From Lumnitzera littorea (Eukaryota > Streptophyta > Magnoliopsida > Myrtales > Combretaceae): DNA of 64,000 nt. The stretch spans positions 71,012,718 to 71,076,717 of the forward strand of contig JAMXBB010000007.1 in the NCBI GenBank assembly GCA_024138015.1, in the 5' to 3' direction. Of this stretch, positions 43,578 through 53,182 are shown piece by piece (the first letter of the stretch is position 1; the number at the start of each line of letters is the position of its first letter). The notes under the pieces were generated by a model. That model was not told the DNA's origin. It was given only the letters and a program-made list of their open reading frames with translations, and did not search any database. The position numbers were made by a program, and so were the translations under genes.

Positions 43578-44810
43578 ATGATGGATCCAAGTGTCAACGC
43601 TGGTATTAGAGATGACATTAGTGGTGTTATCCACCATAGACGATAACCCTAGGACACCCCTAGAAGTTTAGATAAGCAAATCAATGAGATGGCTAACCTT
43701 ATAGCGAATCTTACCAAAGCGATACATGTGTTGGCCTTTCAACTTGCCAATGCCATATAGAATACTTGTCAAGCTACTCAACCTGCAAGAGGACAAATCT
43801 TAACTCAACAAGATCGAAGTGGAGGAGTAGGAGGATGTATGTAGAGATGACTTAAGTGATATGAATGAAGAAGAGTACAATGACGAAGAGGAGGGAGCTT
43901 GAGCACCTCAAGCTGTTGACCATATAAAGCTTCAATGGTTCTGAGAATGCAAATGGCTATTTAGATTAGGAGGAGAAGGTTGAATGTGTTTTTGATTATT
44001 ACCAATATAAAAACCACAAGAAAGTGAGGACTCTTGCTGTAAAGTTCTTAATTTATGCTACGATATGGTAGAAGAACTTCCAAATTATGAGGAGACAAGA
44101 AAGATATAAGGAAGTAAATTCTTGGCCTAAGATGAAAAGGATACTTAGAAACAGATTTGTACCGAATACTTATTTGCAAGATACATTTGCTTAACTTCAA
44201 GAGCTAAGATAAGTAAGTCGATCTATTGATGAATATGTTCAAAAGTTCCAAATACTCATGATTCGGTGTGAAGTAAATGAACCATCAGCCTAAACGGTAT
44301 CTAGATTTCTAACTAGATTCAGAGTTGACATCAAGATGTTGTATAGCTTCAACAATTTACTACATTGGATGAGGCTATAAGAATAGCCTACCGAGTAGAA
44401 AGACAAAGGAGGAATAGATAGAGTTAACTGGTCCAATCAAACCCACCCGCTCAAGGAAGTTATTGAGCTTGATAAAGTGCCAAGCTGAGTAGAAGAGCAG
44501 ATATTGAAATTGAACAAAAGAGCCAACCAATTGATGGTGAAATGCTACCGAGAACTTACGAGAAGGGACAAGGATCTAGGAGGAAGACAAGCCAAATCAA
44601 ATGTTTCAAGTGTCAAGGGTTTAGGCACATGGCTGCCTAATGTCCAAATAGAAGAACTATGATTATGAAAACAGATGTTCCGAAACTCTACTTGGATAGT
44701 ATTGATGAAGAGCCTAAAGAGGAGGTTGTTCTCAAGAAGGATACCATCTAAGAAGATGAGCTTATTAAAGAGGACATTGTTGAAGATTTGGACAAATTAA
44801 CCTTGGTTGT
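43578..44810 (+). pseudogene. gag of element E (broken)
   Basis: A start at 43578 reads MMDPSVNAGIRDDISG; stops appear within 25 codons. A coiled-coil-like part follows (LDKQINEMANLIANLTKAIH). The capsid region is in broken frames around 43930-44400, with fragments such as RNRFVPNTYLQDTF (44151-44190) and SIDEYVQKFQILMIR. The zinc knuckle is clear at about 44603-44655: CFKCQGFRHMAA, stop, CPNRR, i.e. the C-x2-C-x4-H-x4-C spacing with a stop at a former Gln. It would package element RNA. Confidence 0.82.
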
Positions 44811-45270
44811 TCAATGTGCAATGATTATAGAACCCTTTATCGAGGAAGAGTAGAGAAGAACTTATTCTACATCACTTGCAAAGTAAATGATCAAGTTTGT
44901 ACGCTCATAGTGGATAGTGGAAGCTACACTAATGTGGTGTCTGCAGACTTAGTTAAGAAGCTCAAGTTACCTACTATCTCACACCTGAAGCCATATAAGT
45001 TACATTAGCTAAATGAGAAGGGAGCATTGCATGTCACTCAGTAAGCGTTACTACCAATCTCTATTGGAAATTATTCTAATGAAATTTTTTGTAATGTATT
45101 ACCTATGTGTATGTCTCATGTGTTTCTAAGCAGACCTTGGCTTTTTAATCGAAGGGTTATTCATGATTGTTTTAGAAACACATATGTATTTGAGAAGGAT
45201 GGGAGTAAAATTACCTTGAATCCCATGACCCCAAGTCAAGTAAATCATAAGCCAAATTAGCTAGAGGATC
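44811..45270 (+). pseudogene. Aspartic protease of element E
   Basis: Reads NLFYITCKVNDQVCTLIVDS, active site VDSGSYTNVVSADLV, then LKLPTISHLKPYKLH and a stop at a former Gln (usual wording ...YKLQWL). Further on SNEIFCNVLPM and FLSRPWLF replace the expected LLGRPW flap-region motif. Position between gag and RT is as in all chromoviruses. Confidence 0.85.
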
Positions 45271-45479
45271 GAAGAAGGCTTTGGTATTGAGTAGAGCTAA
45301 GCTTTAAGCAACCATTAAGACTGACTTGCCGACCTTCCTATTGGTAAGGAGACTACTGGAATTAAAGGGATACGTGAAGCTACTAGAGGAGGTTGAGAAG
45401 TTGCATGATGAATATTTTGAGTAGTTGCTTGAGGGATTACTCCTATTTCGAGGTATTGAGCACTACATTAACTTGATAC

Positions 45480-46050
45480 CTGGTGTTGTACTATTAAACA
45501 AGCCTACCTATAGAATGAACCCGAGCAAGCTGCAAAGCTCCAGAGACAAATCAATGAGCTATTAGAGAAGGGATATGTAAGAGAAAGTCATAGCCCCTAT
45601 GCTATATTTGCATTGCTTATATCGAAAAAGAATGGTGCTTGGCTTATATGTATAAATAGTAGAGCTGTCAACAAGATTACGATCAAGTACAAGTACTCTA
45701 TTTCAAGATTAGACGATATGTTAGACAAACTAATTAGTGCTAAGGTATTCAACAAGATCAACTTGAAATTAGGATACCACCAGATTCGAATGAGGCAAGG
45801 GAATCAATGGAAGGTTGCTTTCAAGAGCAAACATAGCCTATACGAGTAGATAGTCATCCCTTTTGGATTATCAAACACCCCAAGCACTTTTATGAGATTG
45901 ATAAACCATGTTTTGAGAGACCTGATTGGGAAGTTTGCCGTTGTCTATTTTGATTACATCCTTATCTACAATACTGACCTAAGATGTCATACTAAACATC
46001 TTTGAATGTTGTTTTCGATGTCCTCCGAGAAGAGAGACTATTTGGAAACA
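45480..46050 (+). pseudogene. Reverse transcriptase of element E
   Basis: From 45480: PGVVLLNKPTYRMNP, then LLEKGYVRESHSPYA, LLISKKNGAWLICINSRAVN, YKYSISRLDDMLDKL, ISAKVFNKINLKLGYHQIRM, FKSKHSLYE, a stop (former Trp), then IVIPFGLSNTPSTFMRLINH and VVYFDYILIYN. The active-site YFDD is YFDY, which would abolish catalysis. The first catalytic Asp position (KIDLK usually) reads KINLK. Confidence 0.9.
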
Positions 46051-46760
46051 TGAAGAAATGTTATTTTTGTTAAGAAGAGGTGATCTACCTAGGTTACGTG
46101 GCTAGTGAAGGAGAATTGAGAGTTCATGAAGAAAAGGTTCAAGCCTTTGTTAAGTAGCTAACCCTAACTTCATGTGCCGAGGTGAAGAGTTTCCATGGAT
46201 TAGCATCCTTTTATTAATGCTTTATTCAAGGATTCAGTACTATAGTAGCACCTCTGACTTAACTAATGAAGAAGAATGTAGAGTTCAAGTGAGGTGAGAA
46301 AAAAGAGAGCATTTTTGCCGAGGTGAAAGTGATGTTGACCTATACCCCAGTCTCAGCTCTGCCATATTTTGATAAAGTGTTTGAGCTTGAATGCAATGCG
46401 TCAAGTGTCAACATCGAAGCTATGCTGATGCAAGAAGTTTGACCTCTCACTTATCATAGTAAAAAGCTCAAAGGAACACAACTAAACTATTTTGTATACA
46501 ATAAAGAGCTCTTGGCATTAATCAGAGCTCTTTGCGTATGGCAACATTATCTTCTGCCAAAGTAATTTGTCATATATATGGATCATGAGTCCTTGAGATA
46601 TCTATGGAGCCAATAAAATCTCACTAAATGCAAAGCTCGATGGATCAAATTTCTAGAAGGGTTCAATTTCATCATCAAATAGAAGCAAGGCAAGAATAAT
46701 GTAGTTGCCGATGCTCTATCAAGGAGACATGCTCTTCTTACCAAGTTGCAGACTGGACTA
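46051..46760 (+). pseudogene. RNase H and connection of element E
   Basis: EVKSFHGLASFY (46180-46215), then FSTIVAPLT, stop, LMKKNVEFK, SALPYFDKVFELECNASSVN, EAMLMQEV, stop, PLTYHSKKLKGTQLNYFVYN, KELLALIRALCVWQHYLLPK, FVIYMDHESLRYL and NVVADALSRRHAL. The first catalytic Asp (ECDAS) is Asn (ECNAS). The order and wording are those of chromovirus polymerases. Confidence 0.88.
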
Positions 46761-48099
46761 CTAGGGTTTACAAGCATTAAAGATCAATATCAAAATAATT
46801 CTCATTTTGGTCCTATATATAGTTACTGTAGAGAAGGAAGAACAGTAGATAAGTACCATATAAAGGATTGTTATCTATTCCGAAGTGGCAAATTATGTGT
46901 ATCGAATTGTTCATTAAGGGAACTGCCAGTGAGAGAAGCACATAGTGGAGGACTCTTTAGGCATTTTGGAGAATGATGGACATATGAGCTACTAAACGAT
47001 GTATTCTTTTAGCCTAAAATGAAATGTGATGTACACCGTTTTATTAAGGGATGCACCATCTGTAAGAAAGCAAAAAGCCGAGCTGAACGAGGAAAGATAA
47101 TGCAACTACCTATTTTAACCAAACCATGAGCTGACCTAAATATAGATTTTGTCTTCAGATTTCCTCGAATTGCCTGAGGCAAAGACTTTGTGATGGTTAT
47201 CATGGATAAGTTTAGAAAGATAGCACACTTTGTGCCTTGTACCAAGAATAATGATACTTCAGCTATTGCTTCTTTGTTTTGTAGGAAATAGTTCTCTTAC
47301 ATTGAGTGCTAAGGAAGGTGACGTCGTACAAAGACTCAAAGTTCTTAAGTCATTTCTAGAGAACTCTTTAGTGTCGAATGGGAACTAAATTATTGTTCAA
47401 TTATTCTTGTCATCCCCAAACCAACAACCAGACAAAAGTTATCAACCGCACCTTATGATTATTGCTCCAAGCTGTAGCGTAAAAGAACTTAACCAACTAA
47501 GACTTCTGCTTACCAGTGGTAAAATTTGCTTAAAACAGAACAACACGCACCGCCACTGGGTAGGCCCCATCTAAGGTCATCTACAATTTCAATCCTGAAC
47601 TACCCTTTTATCACAACTCGATGTTGCTTACTGACTAAGAAGACCCAAAAACAAGAACTAGAGCTCAGTCCATTTATCAAATCTACCAACGAGTCGCTTA
47701 AGACATTGATTGAGCTGCCAAAAAGCTAAAAGAGAAAGGCAAAAGAAGGAAGACTAAGCGGTTTCAACCAGGTGACTAAGTGTGGCTACACTTGAGAAAA
47801 GAAAGTTTCCTAACAAAAGGAAGAACAAGTTGTCTACCAGAGCTGACAGACCATTCTAAAAACTCCAAATGATAGATAACAATTCATACCAGCTAAAACT
47901 ACTAAAAGACTTTGGAGTATCTAACGTATTTAATGTTGCCAACCCTAGCCTATAACAACCTGAGGAGAACTTAGATGAGGACCAGCCGGATTTGATCTCA
48001 AATCCCAATCAGCCCGATGGGGACGATAGGAATCAAGCTACCGAACCCTTAATTGGAGGTCAAGCCCAAGCCTAAGGATTCAAGAGCATGGTGAGGTGA
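46761..48099 (+). pseudogene. Integrase and C-terminal tail of element E, ending inside the 3' LTR
   Basis: Zinc part: LRELPVREAHSGGLFRHFGE and MKCDVHRFIKGCTICKKAKS (46910-47085). Core: NIDFVFRFPRIA (first Asp), MVIMDKFRKIAHFVPCTKNN, SYKDSKFLSHF around 47340 (second Asp motif, SDRD in relatives) and NNQTKVINRTL near 47420-47450, where the catalytic Glu is Lys. C-terminal: KRFQPGD, stop, VWLHLRKESF. The frame then runs DQPDLISNPNQPDGDDRNQA, crosses the LTR start at 48024 and stops at 48097-48099. Such overlap of the polyprotein end with the 3' LTR is known in CRM-type chromoviruses. I see no chromodomain. Confidence 0.85.
48016..48023 (+). promoter_or_regulatory. Polypurine tract of element E
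   Basis: gatgggga immediately before the right LTR; short, and inside the coding frame. Confidence 0.55.
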
Positions 48100-48919
48100 G
48101 TTCTTTCTTAACACCCCACAACTGAAGAGTCTGAGTTGTTGTAGCCCGCCAACCTGATGCCCTGTCCAAATCGAACCCTCTTGTGCTTATTGATAGTCTT
48201 CAGCAGTCGACCATAGCTATATTAGGATAACAACTAGGCCTATCTGATCATCTACCCAACTGACCTGGATCAAAGTTTTACCGAATATGTCCAAGCTAAA
48301 TTCACCTTAGAAGAGTTACTTGATTAGCTCGGCACCACTAAACTACCAACTTGACTCAGTATCATTACTTGGCAACAACTAAGCTAACCATACAGTCTAT
48401 CTGTTTGGCCAGGCGCTTAACCACTAATCATCTGCTACATGTTTTTCGTATAGGATGCCTACTTTTGCTAATTTCACATTTATACCCTTCAACCAGTCCT
48501 TGTATCATACTTATTTTGAATATTTCCCTTTTTAGTCTTTTCTCTTTTTAGTAGGATGCCCTAATATTTTAGGTATAAATACCCATTGTAAAGGTATTCG
48601 CAACACAATTAGAAATCATCAATACAAAATATACTTTATTTTCATGAGCATTTTCTTTTTTTACTTGTTTCACTCTTATCCTAACCCTTAAGCGAAGCTA
48701 GGTGGCAAATACCCTCGCAGAGTTAGCTCGTATGTCATATCAAGTTTGCTTTATGAGTCCTCAATAGTTCATTGGTGTATCATATCCTTAGAGCTGATCG
48801 TGGTTTGCTTACTTTTTGTTTTCCAATATTCATGCCCTTTTCATTATTTTCAAGATTTCAATAAGCTTAGACCCACCCCTTATGATTGGCCTTATCAATC
48901 CTTAGCACGAATCATATCA
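48024..48919 (+). repeat. 3' LTR of element E (896 bp)
   Basis: Starts cgataggaatc (original TGATAGG) and ends cgaatcatatca. Colinear with the left LTR, with a TATA box at 48574-48581 (tataaata). Confidence 0.9.
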
Positions 48920-48924
48920 CTTCC

Positions 48925-50374
48925 ACCTCATTGTCCACATCAACTATGGGTACACCACAATCATCTCTAAGCTAACTACCATCTCCTCTTGCCACCATTG
49001 CTGCTGCTGGTTTTGCTCACCCTAAGTCTTATCCCCATAATGCTCATTGTGTAGCTTACACCCAATGACAGGTCTTCCTAATCCCTCATCCATAGGCTAT
49101 GTTACTACAGTCACCATGGGAACCCCCATTAGTACCTATAAGGCCTCTTCGACACCTAATAGGATACCCTTGCCTTTTTCTCCCCCCAACATCCCCACGT
49201 CCTCTTTCTTCATGCCTTTCTTCCTCAGGTGGGCAGCATCCTTCACATTAGCCTTCCTCTTCCCCTTCTTTGCCTTCTTACAGAGTCTCTTCTCCCTGAC
49301 TTCGACTAACCTCTACTTGAGGTTATCATTACATAGTTCAAAGCCTGCAAATAAATAAAAACAAACATCAAAATACCTACTAAGGATAAGTAGGCCCAAG
49401 CTCGCCCTCTACTGACAATGAGCAGCAATGAAATCTCGGCTTCATTCCTTGACCATATATACGCATCTACTACTTGTCTCCCAACCATAAAGTAGCTTTT
49501 TCCTTATATAGGTGCTCACTATGTTCCTAAGATAACCTATGCCTTGGCCATGCCACTTTAAGGAGCTTTTCCCCCGTATCATTGTCCTTGGGAATAAAAT
49601 ATCCATTAAGCTCATTCAAATGGGCTTATTGCAACTAGTTAGAAAGTGCAAGCCATACTTCAACTTGATATGGACAAACCTGTCCTTCCATAGGTCATTG
49701 TTCAACTTCAACCCATGGAAGAACATCACATGGCTTCCCCGACTTACACAATACACCCATCTATCTTAGTTTGTCTTCTATTAAAAGAAGTGTCGAAAGA
49801 CCCAAGCAGTCATTCTTTGGAGGTGGAAGATAAACACAACTTTGAATGCAACCAACATTTGCTACGTATTTAGTATAGGGACCCCAAGGACACTTGAAAT
49901 TAGATGAAGGCCTCCAGTTGGAACTTCGAGAAAGATAGTCACAGCCCCATATCAATGGCCTTCCAGTAAAGTGAGAAGGACTTCAAGCTCTTAAGGTTAC
50001 AAGCCCTCTCGCTAAGTCTAAGCATCTTAACTTCCTAACCATCATTTTTTCCCGAACCTTGGCACACAACTAAGACCAGTACTATTCATGATGCTTATAT
50101 GCTACTCAAGTCACAATATGCTTGTTGTCTCTCGAAGGGACCAACCTTTCCTCAGGGAGCTCGTATTCTTTGTCCAACTCATACTTTCCCAAATGCTTTA
50201 ACTCTGTAGCCATCCTCTTCGTAGCCCAATGCCACCTATCGTGGCTGCATCAATTGTTGCCATCACAGTCTTTTAGGAGGGAGTAAGGTTAAACATGATC
50301 TCCCTATAACATCTATCCACCATCTCAAATACAATCTCTAAGGTCTCACCTTCAAACCTATGTTGCTCCACCAT
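48925..50374 (-). pseudogene. Antisense gene 1 of element D, N-terminal part
   Basis: A start at 50374, about 130 bases after a probable TATA-driven start site, reads MVEQHRFEGETLEIVFEMVD. Broken frames follow: ELDKEYELPEERLVPS near 50150-50200, LWKDRFVHIKLKYGLHFL near 49650-49710, and a basic stretch KRLCKKAKKGKRKANVKDAA with HLRKKGMKKEDVG near 49200-49290 that would serve as a nuclear localisation signal. The part next to E reads GVPIVDVDNEVE and joins VSPGHRSGK across the insertion. The N-terminal region is placed like the putative gypsy-type domain (Pfam PF04195) of Tat antisense proteins, but stops prevent a firm match. Function unknown. Confidence 0.6.
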
Positions 50375-50531
50375 TGCTCTTGTTCAAGTTAATGCTCAAC
50401 TAGTGTTTCTAGGCATTTAAATGTTAGAAAATTTAGGGAAGTTGTAAGTAAAGGAGAGAGTTGTGAAGAAGGTTAGATAGAGTTTCATTAAGGGTGATGT
50501 GAATATGAGAAATAGACAAACCATGAAGCCC

Positions 50532-50540
50532 CTATATAGA
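50532..50540 (-). promoter_or_regulatory. TATA box of antisense gene 1
   Basis: Minus strand TCTATATAGGGGC, about 160 bases before the start codon at 50374. It lies in a block that is duplicated 1.35 kb further (51870-52230), where the equivalent box is TATATAGAGGC. Confidence 0.6.
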
Positions 50541-51060
50541 CGCATGCAAAAACACAAATCACTACCTCACACTAGTCTTCCGTAACCACCCATTTGCCAT
50601 CTTATGAAGCCAATGACCTAGATACGTTTATTATGCAAATTGCCAACATGAACTTCACATGTGCTTATGAAGTTGCACACATTTCCCAAGAACCTCAAGC
50701 ATTGCAATAGTTACATTGATCACATCAATCGTTATGTCACTCGAATGAGCACCTTACGATGTTTCCCCTCAATGATGCTTTAAGCCTACTCGAGATCAAC
50801 CTCTAAGTGCTCGATTAGGATTGTTCTTCTCGATCTCGATGCCTTAGGACCTCAAGCCCCATAGTACGAGAGCCAACCTTGACTACTCGACACATTTGCC
50901 CAAACGGGTACATCCGAGCACTTTTCAACCTTGCTAAGCACTATACCAAACTTAGCGTTCAGACAATCAATTACAGTGGTATGTTGTTTAAGCACAAGTG
51001 CCTAAATTATAAAAACAACAAAACAAATAGAAGACGAAGATAAAGAAACATGCACATTAA
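50541..51060 (-). promoter_or_regulatory. Upstream region of antisense gene 1 (duplicated block)
   Basis: 50560-50900 and 51900-52230 resemble each other in the same order: a gatcacatcaa.cgttatgtcac word against aatcacatcaacagttatct, then gaatgagcacctta against catgagcagatgtcc, then tttcccctc against acttccccttc, then ctcgagat in both. Each stands directly upstream, on the minus strand, of a TATA box. The block looks like a promoter duplicated together with its gene. Confidence 0.55.
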
Positions 51061-51760
51061 CAAACAAAAAGAATTGTTATTTATTCATTCGAAGTCCTTA
51101 CAAGGGTTTAAGGGTTGGTACACTAGCCCTAAGTGCAAGTAAAAGGAGAAACTACAGTGAAAAGGGAATAAGGAAGCTTAAGAGATCTCCATTCTACTCC
51201 GGCTCGGTTACAAGTACATCACCCAATGGGCTCTTCGGCTATATTGTTAATACAAATTTTAAGATGAACTCCTCGTTTATCAAGTCTGCTAATCAGTTGT
51301 ATTTAGAAGACTTAGCTAGCTCTAGGGAAGATTCTTATTAGGTTGCAACCCTACAGGTACTCATAAGCATCAGCAATAGCTATGCCTAAACGATCGCTAT
51401 GGCAATATGTGAGTGTCCACTGAGGTGAGTTCATACACATGAATCGCATCTACAGTGTTTACACCATCATAGCTTAAGGACGTCTCCAAGATATCCTCCA
51501 CTTCCTTGACTGCCCCATTTGGGCATCTAGTCCAACCAAGTAATAGAAATACATCACCCCATTACTACTCGGCGACCCACCTTAGCCATGGCCAAGATGT
51601 CTACCCCCCTTAGTCACTACTCAATAGCATGTCCCTTACTAAAGCGAAAATGTTTACCAAGCTCACATACTCATCTTAGAAACCTAATCTCCACTTATTT
51701 ATCCATTACTTTAGCAACCATAGCATATAAAGGGGATCATAAGCCAAAAACTTTGAGATG
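51061..51760 (-). pseudogene. Antisense unit 2 of element D
   Basis: Downstream (minus) of the TATA box at 51883. Broken frames include MVAKVMDK, VCELGKHFRFSKGHAIE (51670-51610) and VDILAMAKVGRRVVMG (51600-51550). The 3' part near 51087 shares its attcatt...ccttacaaggg sequence with the end of antisense gene 1 (41215-41255). No known domain is recognised. A second antisense ORF is known in some Tat elements, and position and orientation fit that. The plus-strand 67-residue frame at 51588-51791 is a shadow of it. Confidence 0.45.
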
Positions 51761-51882
51761 CTTAAGGAAGGTCAAAGCTAGGGGAACTTAAAGGAAACTT
51801 TCACCAAACTTCACATGATTTTTCAAGTAAGGATGAAAAAAGAACACCATTCACTTCCCCCCTAAAGGAAAAAACAAGGCCT

Positions 51883-51890
51883 CTATATAA
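51883..51890 (-). promoter_or_regulatory. TATA box of antisense unit 2
   Basis: Minus strand TTATATAGAGGCCTTG, in the same setting as the box at 50532-50540. Confidence 0.55.
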
Positions 51891-52261
51891 GCAATCAAGG
51901 GATAACTAAACTATCCACGTATCCTCATTAGACATTCAACAGCCAAGATCACTTTAGCACATGGATTGTCATTTAATGTGATTGCTTGCAGTTTGCCCTA
52001 GGCACCATAATTGCTTCCTACGCTACACTTTGTCTTAGTTGCAATAATTACACCTTAGAGAAGACCAAAAACTTTGAAAAAGACCAAGCACTGCACCAAT
52101 CACATCAACAGTTATCTCACATGAGCAGATGTCCAATAGCACTTCCCCTTCGGCTGGCCCACTAAAATTCACCATCCTTCTCGAGATTAACTAAAATAGA
52201 TCAGAACCTGACCTCTAGAGCCTAGCTTAAGTTACTATCTTCGTTACCTTGACTCTAATGA

Positions 52262-52283
52262 GAGTTTGGGGGGTAGGTAAGGG
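52262..52283 (+). promoter_or_regulatory. Polypurine tract of element D
   Basis: gagtttggggggtaggtaag followed by gg and then TGTAAGG, the LTR start. A G-rich purine tract directly before a TG start is the normal arrangement. Confidence 0.7.
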
Positions 52284-53160
52284 TGTAAGGTTAGCACTAT
52301 TGATAGGCCTTTTTAGCCCCAACACTAGAAGCCTAGGCCCAAGTAATTAGGCCCACTTAGAATCCCCTAAGCACCTTTTGGGTCGAAGCCTCAATCCTCC
52401 TTCTAGTAGGCCAACTTACCTAAGCCTTAAGGAATGGGCTAGCCCAAACCTAAATAAGAGCAAATAATTGATGTGTCAAGCATTCGCATGATGTACTCAA
52501 GGTAGCCCCAAACACACCTTCGACCTTAACCAATCGAAGAAACATGAAGTCTCCAATCAAGTCCTTAAGGGTGCCTAATTCCTTGGTGCCTAAGCCCTAA
52601 GGACCCAGGGTCCTCAGTGCACCAGTCTTCAACCTAGCCTAGCTAATCTAACCTCAAGACCTTAAGCACATTAGGTATTCGATGCTCAATTGAAGAACAT
52701 TCCACCAAAAGCTATTTTACTCATTTTCATTCTCTCTCCTCATTAAATCCTATGTGACAACTTATCGTATGGCCTATGAGTCTAGCCATCTTGGCTATGG
52801 CAATTACCAATGCTAATGGCACAAGCTCCCTTCCAAGGCTTACTAATCGATAGAAAAAGAGTTATCCTTTCTTGTATTGAGCACACCTTTATACTCAAAT
52901 CGTGTACGAGCTAATCCTTGTTCGATACGTAGCTCTAGTAGGCAAGCTTCATGCTATATAAATAGGGCATAAAGCTTCAAGTACCAGGATCTTTTCCCGA
53001 GCACTCTTCACATGCATAAAACACTCTCTTTCTATCCTTAGATACTCTCTTTGCTAACTTTGGCACAGAAGGGTCCTCATTGGCAATGCCTCAAAGGGCT
53101 TTCTTGTAGGTCCACCATTGTTCACGGTTACTGAACCACTAGAAGACCATTAGAGAACCA
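52284..53160 (+). repeat. 3' LTR of element D (~0.88 kb, right end approximate)
   Basis: Begins tgtaaggttagcactattga. It has a TATA box (52954-52965), a CT-rich leader (acactctctttctatcctta), then ctttgctaactttggcacag, a ggtcctc...gccctcaaaggg-like tail and ttcttgtaggtccacc. This is the usual sequence order in Retand-type LTRs. The exact right end is uncertain because the palindrome starts about 20 bases on and no second LTR is present for comparison. Confidence 0.65.
52954..52965 (+). promoter_or_regulatory. TATA box in the 3' LTR of element D
   Basis: ctatataaatag, followed by ggc and, 30-40 bases on, the probable transcript start. This would read rightwards, out of the element into the palindrome. 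Confidence 0.65.
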
Positions 53161-53182
53161 CCTTAGTGATGTATACTATCAC

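Larger units (their letters stand above)
42275..48919 (+). mobile_element. Element E: chromovirus-type Ty3/gypsy retrotransposon (CRM/Reina-like), 6.6 kb
   Basis: LTRs at 42275-43207 and 48024-48919, a tRNA-Met-type primer site, then in plus orientation gag with a zinc knuckle, protease, reverse transcriptase, RNase H and integrase, and a short polypurine tract. The single gag-pol order, the 0.9-kb LTRs and the wording of the polymerase identify a plant chromovirus; CRM or Reina are the nearest I can name. It is inserted in the antisense gene of D. All domains carry stops, and key residues of RT and integrase are changed. Confidence 0.92.
38987..53160 (+). mobile_element. Element D: 3' half of a Tat (Retand-like) LTR retrotransposon with antisense genes
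   Basis: Starts abruptly inside an RNase H, where C is inserted, and runs through integrase, a non-coding stretch, a long antisense gene (interrupted by element E), a second antisense unit, a polypurine tract and a 3' LTR. The 5' LTR, gag and reverse transcriptase are not in the window. Antisense ORFs downstream of integrase are known in the Tat lineage (Grande, Retand and relatives). All coding parts are broken. The right end is approximate, set by the start of the palindrome at 53183. Confidence 0.82.

Noticed and set aside
47526..47729. 67-residue plus-strand frame in element E
   Set aside because: It overlaps the broken integrase in another frame and shows no integrase wording.
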